The position numbers were made by a program, and so were the translations under genes. DNA of 28,356 bases from NCBI RefSeq assembly GCF_000485595.1, contig NW_014577086.1, positions 179,452 through 207,807 on the forward strand. Reading direction: 5' to 3'. Each line of letters starts with the position of its first letter. Within the stretch, counting starts at the first letter, position 1. Under the pieces are notes generated by a model. The model had not been told where the DNA came from and searched no databases. It saw only the letters and a list, made by a program, of their open reading frames with translations. This DNA comes from Priapulus caudatus. Lineage: Eukaryota; Priapulida; Priapulimorpha; Priapulimorphida; Priapulidae. Shown in pieces: positions 10,163 to 19,439 of the stretch.

Positions 10163-10297
10163 TCAGGTGTTAATTATCACCACATGCAACGCCAAAATTT
10201 AGGAAAATGTCCACGCCATGACTTATTTCCTTTAAATGGAACGGGTCTGTAGCTCGCACGAGTTAGGTAACTGCTGGACATGCACATTAACACCTGA
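10163..10297. mobile_element. Possible longer relative of the hairpin family
   Basis: TCAGGTGTTAAT (10163-10174) is exactly complementary to ATTAACACCTGA (10286-10297), and it closely resembles the arm of the hairpin at 27702 (TCAGGGGTTAAT). The arms are only 12 bp and the 111-bp middle is not a hairpin. The flanks (GAGCA and CCTTA) show no duplication. It could be an old member with eroded flanks, or chance. Confidence 0.35.
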
Positions 10298-11500
10298 CCT
10301 TATTCCCTCCAATTTCCATCAGAGCACGCATTGTCACCGCAGGCAGTGAATGCTGTTGAACTTCTTTCTCGCCTTTTTCTCTACGTAAGTATGACTATAA
10401 ACCGCCTCTAATCAGCGGGTGGCTCACTATTATGGTATTAACTCGTATACTGAGCCCCGGGTTTCGCATCAGTCTTTCGTCTTCTTTCAGAAATTTCTTT
10501 CGTCTCAAGGGCACGCGACCATACTAGCGATTACGTCGCCGTGACAGGTGTGGGTCACAGGTGAAGTTGCATGCTGACTCGGCATGCACTCATGCGGGGT
10601 TAATTTCTTCCACCGGGATATGCTGTTATCAAAATCCGCGTAAGTCACTGACGGCTAGCACCGCTCATGAACGAGTGGCACCGCTCATGCTTAACTAGGG
10701 CATAATAGGTGCTCGCCGAATACATGCCCATGTATCATAAATGTATCATGTTAACACGACACCACTGACCCAATGACTAGTGCTCGGTTGGCGCCCCGCC
10801 CTCCCTCCCTCCTTCCCTCTCTCTCGCGGCAACGACGTTTCAACTTGCGGAAGAAATTTTGTGAAACAGCAACACTGAGAATAACGAGTTGAAAATTTTC
10901 AACATTTACAGATAGTCGACTATGGGTAAGAATTACTATATTACAATAATCGCAATCGAATTCGAATGTGTAAGTATTGTGGTACTGTACACATTTCTTA
11001 TGAATCATAACTTGGTTATGACTATTGGATGAAGCTTTTCGACAACATGGTAAATGTCAAGAAGAAATAAGGAAGAAATACATACACATGAAATAGGTTG
11101 AAAAACACTGCTTGTCAGTAGCAATTAGCTACTGAAATGAGTTTGTAAAATTAGATTTCCTGACAGAATTCTCGTACATAACTCTAGAAAATTTGTTTCT
11201 ACTGTATACAATGAGCGCTTGAACAACACATTTGTAAAATTATATATGGTTAATTGGAGAATGGTATATGGGTATGAATGGGTATGAGTGGTCAAAACCC
11301 ACTTGTCGATAATCTTATGTAGCAATAACAGGTAACAAAGCTCGCTGGAACAAATCTTATTATATTAAGGTATTGTCGCACTGCCTCACGCGTGCATCGA
11401 TTGCATTCGCCAAGGCTCACGTAGGCGCGTACACACGTGACTGGCAGCCAACGAACGTTCCAGCGCCCTAAAGCAATTCTATAATGTTATAAATAATGGA
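10298..11500. other. Non-coding stretch, nothing recognised
   Basis: About 1.2 kb. There is a small imperfect repeat of CACCGCTCATG near 10659-10690 and a pyrimidine-rich piece near 10798-10825. No gene supported. Confidence 0.45.
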
Positions 11501-11532
11501 AGCCGCCGTAGCCGATCTTTTCTCTAATTTTG

Positions 11533-11615
11533 CACGTGACATGAGCCAATAGGGGACGATTATTTCGTAATGTTAGGCTATTATATATTTAAACGCTCGC
11601 AAAGGCAGCCATTTG
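11533..11615 (+). promoter_or_regulatory. Candidate RNA polymerase II core promoter
   Basis: An E-box CACGTGAC (11533-11540), a CCAAT box (11546-11550) and TATATAT (11582-11588) occur in promoter order, with a start expected near 11613. Nothing coding follows within the next few hundred bases. This is motif order only and such sets occur by chance in AT-rich DNA. Confidence 0.2.
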
Positions 11616-11946
11616 TGATTTTCTGTGGCAAATGCTTAAATTAGCTTTCAGCAACCGTCATTATATCATTCATCCGACTATTTATTTTTTTTACCCAAGT
11701 AGCAGCGCAGCGGGCGAAGCGTTGATGGAGCACACCACAAAAAGATGTGTACTACTAAAACGGCTTGTCATTTTACACAAGTTAGAAAATTATGAGATAT
11801 ATAAGTAGGAAAATGTACGTTTATATCACGAATTGGGTAAATGTAGCTTTGACAATGACCTCCGACTAATTGCTGAATGGGTCGTTAACCCGAGCGTTCT
11901 GATTAAGCGAGCCGCGTCTCGAACTTTTAACAGAATATTGCCTGAA

Positions 11947-12054
11947 ATGATACAATACGATACCACCAGGAGTACATGAATAGCGAACATCTATTTTTAT
12001 CTACTTCTGATACCATATTACGTAATGCACGATCAAATATGATACAATACGATA
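11947..12054. repeat. 16-bp direct repeat around a hairpin
   Basis: ATGATACAATACGATA occurs at 11947-11962 and 12039-12054, 92 bp apart, with the decayed hairpin at 11966-12010 between them. Confidence 0.8.
11961..12015. mobile_element. Decayed TNNNA-family hairpin, duplication TACCA
   Basis: Element 11966-12010. The left arm CCAGGAGTACATGAATAG pairs imperfectly with CTATTTTTATCTACTTCTGA. Both flanks are TACCA (11961-11965, 12011-12015). The terminal T has become C and the arms have several mismatches, so this copy is older than most. Confidence 0.65.
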
Positions 12055-12064
12055 GCGGATACGA

Positions 12065-12114
12065 TATGATCAGGAGTGAATAATAGAGATCTCTATTATC
12101 CACTCCTGATATGA
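12065..12114. mobile_element. 40-bp TNNNA-family hairpin, duplication TATGA
   Basis: Element 12070-12109 is a loopless palindrome apart from one mismatched pair (GTGAATAATAG against GTGGATAATAG). It opens TCAGGAGTG and closes with the complement. Both flanks are TATGA (12065-12069, 12110-12114). Confidence 0.85.
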
Positions 12115-12145
12115 TAATACGACGAGATCTTATGAACGCGAGTGT

Positions 12146-12172
12146 CCGCTACAGGAGCGCTTCCTGTAGCGG
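12146..12172. other. GC-rich perfect 11-bp stem-loop
   Basis: CCGCTACAGGA pairs with TCCTGTAGCGG around the 5-nt loop GCGCT. It lies 32 bp beyond the hairpin at 12070 but has a different sequence and no TNNNA duplication. Its role is unknown. Confidence 0.5.
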
Positions 12173-12279
12173 GAGCGAAGCTAGGTCTTTACGGATGGAG
12201 CTAATTCATAGGTATACACACATACAACAAAAATCACGTTTGTACCCTATTAGTATTAGTGCCAATCGCCATCACATAC

Positions 12280-12864
12280 AACTACATGGTTCATACAGGA
12301 GGACTGAAAATTTTCAAGGACTTTTCAATGACTTTTCAAGGACATTTTATCAGAAATTCAAAGACATTTTATCGGGCATTTTATCGGAATTCATACACAG
12401 AACAAAACATACCTGGATTAATTTAATAACCCCATTCTTAATCACTGTCACCTCTAAAACTTACCTGGCGCGGATCACATTAATAAACCCTTCTAAACAC
12501 TGTCACTTCTACAACATACCTTGATTTACTGACTGATTTTACTGACTTTAATACTGTAATTTGTGATCATCATTTAATTGTCTATCGTGTCTATAGCTTT
12601 TTAAGTTCATTTAACGCAATTTTTATTTTTTGCACATTATTGATGGTACAAAATTTCTTTTTATTACAGGCAAGAATTCTTTCTAAAAATTCAAGGACAT
12701 TTTCATGAAATTCAAGGACTTTTCAAGCACAAAATCAACATTTATAAATTCAAGGACATTTTCATGAAATTCAAGGACTTTTCAAGCACAAAATCAACAT
12801 TTATAAATTCAAGTACTTTTCAAGGACTCCCCTCAAATTCAAGGACTGTGCGAACCATGAACTA
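12280..12864. mobile_element. hAT-like degraded element with TTCAAGGAC subterminal repeats
   Basis: Element 12285-12859. The ends are CATGGTTCATACAG and, on the other strand, CATGGTTCGCACAG. The subterminal regions are packed with TTCAAGGACTTTTCAAGG words, a pattern I associate with hAT elements in animal genomes. The flanks share AACTA (12280-12284, 12860-12864), shorter than the usual 8 bp. The plus frame 12111-12524 crosses the boundary and has no domain. The middle (about 12540-12680) is AT-rich with no coding potential. Confidence 0.55.
12687..12840 (+). repeat. 59-bp tandem repeat within the hAT-like element
   Basis: Units begin AAATTCAAGGACATTTTCAT and include AGCACAAAATCAACATTTA. There are two complete copies 59 bp apart and a third partial one. 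Confidence 0.9.
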
Positions 12865-13120
12865 GAACGATTACACAATGCAATTTCTGCTTCCGTTTCA
12901 TCGCGCCGGCAGATCATTATAATGACAATATACATATTTATATCTTTATATCTTTTAGCCTTTATATATAGGAACCCGCGATGATAGTTAGCAAATTGCG
13001 GTAATTAACGTCCGACTATAACGCCATTTTTAAATGACAGCCGGACGCGCACATCGGCGACACGCGTGCTCTCATTAGCGGCAGCAGCACGGTCTGTTTG
13101 TTTCTCGCAGACGAAATTAA
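12865..13120. other. Non-coding stretch between elements
   Basis: Nothing recognised. Confidence 0.4.
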
Positions 13121-13539
13121 CGCAGGCACTTAAATTGGAGCGTGTCAATAAAGAAAAATAATGCTAAATATATATACAGTTACACGACATGTATTTACTA
13201 CCAAAGTCTTCATGTTTCTCTACTCTCTTTCGCCTATTATTGCCGATAATTTCCCGTTATATATATATTATAGTATTATAGTATATTATATATAGTATAT
13301 TATATATAGTATATTATATATAGTATATTATATAGTATATATATATTAAGTGTAAACGTGCAGCGGCGTGCGTGCGGTCTATACGTGTGTGTTGCAGAGG
13401 AGCATTTGAACAGCATTTGCAGGAAATTATCGGCAATAATAGGCGAAAGAAAGTAGAGAAACATTAAGACTTTGGAATTAAATACATTTCGTGTTTATTT
13501 AGCATTATTTTTTTTTATTGAGACGCTCAAGTGGCTGTG
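13121..13539. mobile_element. Foldback family, copy 1
   Basis: The left arm 13121-13254 pairs with the right arm 13422-13539. Shared words include GGAGCG, ATAATGCTAAAT, TTTCTCTACTCTCTTTC and GCCTATTATTGCCGATAA. The loop is a TATAG-rich microsatellite (13258-13345) plus a GC-rich spacer. The left end carries a small insertion relative to the other copies (CACTTAAATTGGAGCG). A target duplication is not clear here. The plus frame starting at 13472 is not a gene candidate. Confidence 0.75.
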
Positions 13540-14638
13540 GACGATAACTACACTACAGAGAACAAACCACGCTCACGCTCGCACACAGCAATTCATTCGT
13601 TTTCGCAGCGAAAGCGGAAAATTGTGTGGGGTAGGGCTTTTAGTAGAAAGCAGTAGCCTATAGCTATACGCGACTAGATTACCGCCGACCCTAAATACAC
13701 GCTTTTGAAATCATCAAGCAAAATCGCTTAAAGGCATTGGAAAAACCACTTATTTCAATTCACCATTTACCGACGCTGTCAAATTAAAGCACAGATGTTG
13801 AGAGTAGAAGCAGAATAAGCGCGTGCCTTTAGTAGACTGATTGTTCAACATTAAATTGAAAAGAAAAAAACACATTTCCATTTACAGACTTTAACTTTAA
13901 ATGTTATAGGAAAGGACACGGGCGGGTACACACTTATTGATTTACGCATGCGCATACTTGCTTGCGTACGATAGAACCGATAACTATTTCATCGTTGAAC
14001 ATATAAGAACGGTAACTAGTATAGGCACATGGGTCGTTCTAGAGAATAACATATTTGCGTAAGGTGACACTATAATGTTATTAAAATTATCGCCTCTCAA
14101 ATAAATCGGAAAAATTTATATATGTTAGAGATATTAGGTCTCACGTGTTGGCGTACAAATTACTAATTATACTTCAGCATAAAAATTTCTACGAGTATGT
14201 ACTGTTATGTGGTATATAAAGCAGCAAATGAACAGCAAACTTGCGCCCGCATTCTTGAAATTCGCGAAAATGAAATATGAAAACGCTGCCATAAAACATG
14301 TGCACGTGCGAACGTGACGTATTGGGTGAAGATAATAATGAGCGAATGTTCAAAGACATGTTAGAGAAAAAACAAATTAACATGTGAAATGATTGTTTAA
14401 TTATATAAACCGTCAGTGTTCACGAATACTGTTCATTGGTTTTAAAAAAAGTTGTCACAGCAGCGTGTACATGCAGTGTCAGTGACACGTACGAATTTTT
14501 CTTTTTTCTCACTAACTTAATATTACTGAAGACGGCGAATTTCTACCCTGCCCATGTTGTCTATATAATTATACAGCTGTGGTCTATACGAGCGAGCACT
14601 GCTGGACACTGTAGTGCCATGACACTGTTGCACGTGGG
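13540..14638. other. Non-coding stretch, nothing recognised
   Basis: About 1.1 kb of AT-rich DNA with short frames lacking recognisable domains. No inverted-end element found. Confidence 0.45.
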
Positions 14639-15104
14639 CACGGGCACATGCGTTTCAATAAAATATCATGCTAAATAAATACGAAATCTATTTACCACTG
14701 ACACATATATACTCTATATATATATATATATATAATATATATGTGTGTGTGTGTGCGTGTGTGTGTGTGTGTCGATCAGTGTGCGGCAGCGTGCGCGCGG
14801 TGTACATGTGTGTTGCAGAGGAGCATTTGCACGGCATTTAGAGAAAATTGTCGGCAATAATAGGCGAAAGAGNNNNNNNNNNTATATATAATATATATAT
14901 ATGTGTGTGTGTGCGTGTGTGTGTGTGTCGATCAGTGTGCGGCAGCGTGCGCGCGGTGTACATGTGTGTTGCAGAGGAGCATTTGCACGGCATTTAGAGA
15001 AAATTGTCGGCAATAATAGGCGAAAGAGAGTAGAGTAGTAAATAGATTTCGTATTTATTTAGCATTATATTTTATTGAAACGCTCCAAGTGCCTGTGGGC
15101 ACGG
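14637..15104. mobile_element. Foldback family, copy 2, broken by an assembly gap
   Basis: The outer left arm (14644-14697) and the right arm (from about 14830 to 15097) match copies 1 and 3. The inner left arm is missing: the sequence jumps from TATTTACCA to CTGACACATATA. The flanks share GGCACGG (14637-14643, 15098-15104), consistent with an 8-bp duplication and a small deletion of the left tip. A run of 10 N (14873-14882) lies inside. Confidence 0.7.
14873..14882. other. Assembly gap (10 N) flanked by duplicated sequence
   Basis: 102 bp before the gap (14771-14872) are identical to 14927-15028 after it. Both are preceded by TA and TG microsatellites that differ in length. This looks like one locus represented twice because two contigs were not merged. 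Confidence 0.85.
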
Positions 15105-15323
15105 AGACACATTGTGCATATCTATGTTGAAACTGAACAGTGTCTCTCGCATGACATGCTCATTATACGGGCATTGTCGACAAACATTCCAATTCACAAT
15201 TGCACGCTGTGATTGCTTGGCTTCCCTCGGCCTTCGTAAAGCCAGCATTCATTCACGCGCATGCTCGCGACATTCCTGCCTTTGTCTGAGAGCAAAGCAG
15301 CGCGGTTGATTGGTCAGTCCGAG
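15098..15323. other. Spacer between two foldback copies
   Basis: No feature recognised. A 65-codon plus frame is Arg/Ser/Cys-rich without a known domain. Confidence 0.4.
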
Positions 15324-15767
15324 CACAGGCACTTGGAGCGTTTCAATAAAATATAATGCTAAATAAAAACGAAATCTATTTACTACCCAATCTGTTTCTC
15401 TACTCTCTTTCACCTATTATTGCCGACAATTTCCTGTAAATGCCGTCCAAATGCTCATCTGCAAACACACGCTGGCCGCCGCACGCTAGCTTCTGCACAC
15501 TGACACATAAATATATATATATCAGGAGTAGATAATAGTAGGATCTACTCCTGATATATATATATATATTTATGTGTCAGTGTGCCGCGGCAGCCAGCGT
15601 TTGTTGCACTTGCAGATGCATGAGCATTTGGACGGCATTTACAGGAAATTATCGGCAATAATAGGTGAAAGAGAGTATAGAAACATTAAGACTTTGGTAG
15701 TAAATAGATTCCGTATTTATTTAGCATTGTATTTTATTGAAACGCTCCAAGTGCCTGTGAGTCCGGG
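15316..15767. mobile_element. Foldback family, copy 3, with readable 8-bp duplication
   Basis: Element 15324-15759. The ends are CACAGGCACTTGGAGCG and its complement. The flanks are AGTCCGAG (15316-15323) and AGTCCGGG (15760-15767), 7 of 8 identical, which with CA...TG ends suggests the hAT superfamily. The arms are near-complete and the loop is a TA run holding a 33-bp hairpin of the TNNNA family. This is the best copy for defining the family. Confidence 0.8.
15522..15554. mobile_element. 33-bp TNNNA-family hairpin in the loop of foldback copy 3
   Basis: TCAGGAGTAGAT (15522-15533) pairs with ATCTACTCCTGA (15543-15554) around AATAGTAGG. The flanks are TA repeats, so the duplication is unreadable. 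It sits near the centre of the foldback loop. The right arm has lost the ATTATC stretch present in the 99-bp copy. Confidence 0.8.
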
Positions 15768-16512
15768 GATCGCAATAATAACGAACGGCAGAAGGCAATT
15801 AAATCAGGAAGTGCATAAACGAGACCCATGACTACTAAAAGACATTAGTCCGATACATATTTAGCAAAGAGTCTAGACATATCAGGTGTGCACGTAGATT
15901 GGGATCCTATATATATATATAGCCGACTTTTAAGCTATGGTAATCTTCCGAGCCTCTTAAGGTTCAATCACTTCCGCGTGTTTCCTGTTCTCTGTTTTTC
16001 TTGCTTATAATTCGCACAGTTTTGCTGGCTACCGAGCGTTACATGCTGTCTCGCATCGGCCCATGGACGCAATGCAGCAATCAGTAACTTTGACATTTTA
16101 AATAAATATCGCTGCCGCGTTCACAATAATGGCACTAATGACATAGTATGTGATGGTATTTGAATAGAACTTGAACGTATTGATTTTCCGGGAGAGGGGG
16201 GGGGGTCTTAAAGGGAGAGGCATGGATGATAGGAACGGGAGAAGTGTGAGATGGATATTCATATTCAATCAGACAGAGGTCGTCTAAGAAGACAAGCACG
16301 CAATCGGACTTTAAAAATGACTGAAAATCTCTTTCACAAACCTTCAAATGTTAATGCCTTTCCACGTAGTTTACCCAACAACTCCCTGCCCTAGCATTGG
16401 TCACCTGCCATAGAAGAGAACCTACGCGACCTACCAGACGGCATCTGGTACAGCAGATTCAGCTTGGTCCAATAGAAAATACTTGCACCATTATGAAGCA
16501 CTAGCTTTATCA
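15760..16512. other. Non-coding stretch, nothing recognised
   Basis: A short TA run near 15908-15920 and a G9 run near 16196-16205. No gene supported. Confidence 0.45.
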
Positions 16513-16570
16513 TCTCATCAAGAGCGTATTAAGAAAGCGTATTAACCTTCTTAATACGCTCTTGATCTCA
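16513..16570. mobile_element. 48-bp TNNNA-family hairpin, duplication TCTCA
   Basis: Element 16518-16565. The arms TCAAGAGCGTATTAAGAA and its exact complement are 18 bp. The 12-nt loop AGCGTATTAACC repeats part of the arm. Both flanks are TCTCA (16513-16517, 16566-16570). Confidence 0.85.
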
Positions 16571-16620
16571 TCCAGGTGTCTGTTCCCGAAAACCTATGTG
16601 GCACACTAGCCTGCTGCTAC

Positions 16621-16695
16621 TCAAGTCATTGCTCAAGTCATTGTCATTGTCATATTTGTCATTTGTCATTTGTTATTGTCATTGCTCAAGTCATT
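16621..16695 (+). repeat. CAAGTCATT / TTGTCAT short tandem repeats
   Basis: Imperfect repeats of CTCAAGTCATTG and TGTCATT over about 75 bp. Confidence 0.75.
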
Positions 16696-16699
16696 CTGA

Positions 16700-17274
16700 G
16701 ACCATGCCCCTGCAGCTGAGGTAAGTGACAACTCCCGGCGTAGCGCCACTATGCGCTAACACCGAACAGAAGAACAGCGGCAGAATAAAAATTGTGCCAT
16801 GAAGACATCAAGTGCATATAAGCTTGCTGACACTGCTGAGACTTGCTATGATTATTATCATTAATAATAGCATTGATTGGTATTATTATCATGACATCCA
16901 AAATATGGAAATATAACTATAAGCGCCCTTTTTGTTATTACTATATTATACGTCTCAGTGTGTATACTAAAATACAGCGCGATTGCAAGAATACCTATGA
17001 GACATTGCGCGTGTGCAGGAAAGACCTAGTTACAGTAAAACACAGTAGTACAGTAGAAGCTTCATCAATCAGTAAAGTGCTACAGGCTATGAGCATAGCA
17101 ATTAGTTCGAGCAACGGCAGTTATAGCAGGGTGGTAGAAAAAACATGACATTCGAAGCTTGCTAAAGCCAAACGCTATTAATGTCTGCAATTTAATGGGT
17201 GTAACCTTATCGCCCTCCATCGGCAACCCATATAAAAATAGCATGTGAACATAATATCAGGATGTGGTTTCAAG
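16700..17274. other. Non-coding stretch, nothing recognised
   Basis: A 91-codon plus frame (16873-17148) has no recognisable domain. TATTATTATCA occurs twice near 16850-16890. Confidence 0.4.
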
Positions 17275-17717
17275 TACAGTAAAAACCGGCGTATAAGAAC
17301 CTAGATTTTAAGAACCTGTTAGGCTAAAATTTCCCATTTAGACCCCTTTACATAAAAACCTGTTTTAGGCTAAGATTTTAAAGTAGGTTCTTAATTTTCC
17401 ATGCAGATGAAGACTTAACAAGAAACACAAGTAAAATAAAAAAGATGAGCTTAACAATATCGATGAATGTGCCAGCACCCTGGCATTGTTATTGAGACAC
17501 AGTACTGTATTATTTACATATATCTGCAAATGTAAAATCTTATCAAACAAGGATACAAGCTTCTCTTCAGTGAAACATAGTTCTTGTCAGCAAATGAGAA
17601 ATACGCAGATGTATTGTTTCCACATTACAGTACAGTATGTCCATTCATAATCCAATAGACCAGCAGATGTATTGTTTTGTTGAATAAAAACAATCACAGA
17701 GCTGTGTTGAATGCTGA

Positions 17718-17969
17718 TTAGCACTTTCTAATGTCACTAATACTGAGTTCTTCAGCAAATTCTTTGGTTTGAAGTTTCCTTGTGAACCTCTTCAAGTAAC
17801 CCCTATCTCCAACCAACCTATAGTCAACAGGGATCTCAAGGCCCTTCCCTTGGCCAGCACTGTAGCGATTTATTAAATTTGGTAGACTTGTATACATTTT
17901 GCTCTTGGCTGTATCTATAGCTTTTTGGCACGCATCTTTTTGCATGTTGTTTTGTTTCCTTGGATACAT
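17718..17969 (-). CDS. Unrecognised 83-residue reading frame inside the pogo/mariner-like element
   Basis: Starts MYPRKQNNMQKDACQ and ends SISDIRKC. The product is basic and soluble-looking, with Lys/Arg-rich termini, no membrane segment and no signal peptide. I do not recognise a domain. The segment KAIDTAKSKMYTSLPNLI sits where a pogo transposase would have its N-terminal helix-turn-helix, but the resemblance is too weak to claim. No DDE catalytic core is found downstream. It lies wholly within the element and could be a transposase remnant, a captured exon or chance. It is the only frame here without obvious low complexity. Confidence 0.25.
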   Translation of the reverse strand: MYPRKQNNMQKDACQKAIDTAKSKMYTSLPNLINRYSAGQGKGLEIPVDYRLVGDRGYLKRFTRKLQTKEFAEELSISDIRKC

Positions 17970-18218
17970 ACTGTATCATACATTATGGTAAGCACTGAAA
18001 AACTTGCACTGTAGCCCATCATGGGTATTAATTAGCAAAAATTGCAGTCCGTGTAAGAAAATTTTAACACAATTTGAATCAAGTATAAGCTTATACATAT
18101 TAAAAGTAGAAACAAGAACCTATTTAAGAACCTTTTGAGCCTAATTTTTCAGTAAGCACCATTTAAATTATATAAGAACCTATTGAGGCTAACTTGGAAT
18201 GAAAGTGTCAATGACACT

Positions 18219-18950
18219 GTAGCTCACCACAAAAAAAGGACACAAATGAGTGAGTAAGAAGAAGTCAGTTTTAATTGAGCAACCATCGACGTACATTATA
18301 GAAACGATTGCCATCTGTACATATTCGCCAATAACTATTTTATAAACAAAAATGAAATCACAATTTGTGACCGTAGATGGCGCTATACCGCTTTGTAGCG
18401 ATGGCGTTTGAAATAAATAGGTTTATGCTGCGTTCCGACATGTTTTGTAAAACTTTACTCTAATATAGACGTTTTATCGGCAGGGTGGAGAGGAAATACC
18501 ATTTTGCATTAAAGATATTGTCAATGAAATCTTGTAAAACGAACCAGACGAGTGTGACACTACAGACTGTTTGTGTCTATATTATTGCTATATTGATTGC
18601 CAAACCCTAGCTAATTTGCATAATTCTTTTTTAAATATCAAAACCCTAGCCCTTATTCATTCTCATTCACATACCAAAAATTAGCAAAATCGTGAACCTG
18701 AACTGACTAATGGCAATTCCATTTTTGCCAAAAATTGCCGTGGCTCGAAGTACGTCGACTGGGCGTGCTCCAATATAGCGACGTTTAATATGGGAGCATA
18801 GCAGTAACAACTATACCCAATTTCAAACATGTGGGCCAAACGGTTCCTGAGTCATCGTTGACCGTAGCGAAATGTTGACGGACGGACGGACGGACGACAG
18901 ACGACGACCCATGGCAATAGCTCAGCTTGACGATGTCAAGGTGAGCTAAA
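18219..18950. mobile_element. Nested repeat ending in a GACG array and a terminal hairpin
   Basis: Bounded by GTAGCTCACC (18219-18228) and GGTGAGCT (18940-18947). The right end has (GACG)n at 18877-18896, then AGCTCAGCTTGAC pairing with GTCAAGGTGAGCT around GAT (18919-18947, one mismatch), then AAAA. This tail type is familiar to me from dispersed repeats of marine invertebrates, but I cannot name the family. It interrupts the right arm of the pogo/mariner-like element. Confidence 0.5.
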
Positions 18951-19030
18951 AATCTAGGTTCTTTTTACGCGGGTTTTTACTGTATAGTACGAACGCAGTC
19001 CCCGCACTACTATGTGCTGCGCAGAAAAAC

Positions 19031-19085
19031 ACAGCCTAGGTGGTAATCCGACATATGTTTAATAACATGTTCGAATCCTGCTCAC
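19031..19085 (+). pseudogene. tRNA-like fragment with A- and B-box motifs
   Basis: AGCCTAGGTGGTAATCCG (from 19033) resembles a tRNA D-arm with an A-box, and TGTTCGAATCC (19068-19078) fits the B-box at 10 of 11 positions, about 30 nt downstream. An acceptor stem and a paired T-stem cannot be built, so it is not a working tRNA. It may be a tRNA pseudogene or the head of a tRNA-derived SINE whose body I cannot define. Confidence 0.35.
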
Positions 19086-19225
19086 CTGACGCTACACTAG
19101 TTGTTTTTTTCAACGACTGATCGAGTGACAATTAGAAGCTACCTGTAGTACACTCCGTAACAGATCCGAGGTGCCCTTCTCTCCTGGAGATTACCAGGGC
19201 TCTCCACGCTTCACAGTGTATTTTT

Positions 19226-19430
19226 ACGGTGTATATATATACGGTGTATACACGGTGTATACACGGTGTATATATCAAGGTGTATGCACGGTGTATACAC
19301 ACGGTCACCGGGTGTATACATCACGGTGTATACACACGGTGTATATTAGCCCGGCCAGGCTGTGCGACCGATTGTGACACGGTGTATACTGTATACACGG
19401 TATATACACGGTGTATATATCACGGTGTAT
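19226..19430. repeat. Minisatellite of CACGGTGTATA, rich in GTATAC palindromes
   Basis: About sixteen variants of ACGGTGTATACAC in two blocks (19226-19350 and 19378-19430), split by a unique 28-bp piece. The Tyr/Thr/Val/Cys-rich frames over it are translation of the repeat. Confidence 0.85.
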
Positions 19431-19439
19431 TTTACGCTT

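Larger units (their letters stand above)
17275..18984. mobile_element. pogo/mariner-like element, 1.7 kb, TA duplication
   Basis: Element 17277-18982 with flanking TA on both sides (17275-17276, 18983-18984). The ends are CAGTAAAAACCGGCGTATAA on the left and, read on the other strand, CAGTAAAAACCCGCGTAAAA, followed on both sides by AGAACCTAGATTTT. CAGT starts with TA duplication are typical of the pogo branch of Tc1/mariner. AAGAACCT words recur at 17303, 17388, 18115 and 18173 as subterminal repeats. Much of the right third is another insertion (18219-18950). The only coding trace is an 83-codon minus frame. Confidence 0.65.

Noticed and set aside
14714-15013. 99-codon minus frame across the N gap
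   Set aside because: It spans the assembly gap and translates a duplicated repeat.
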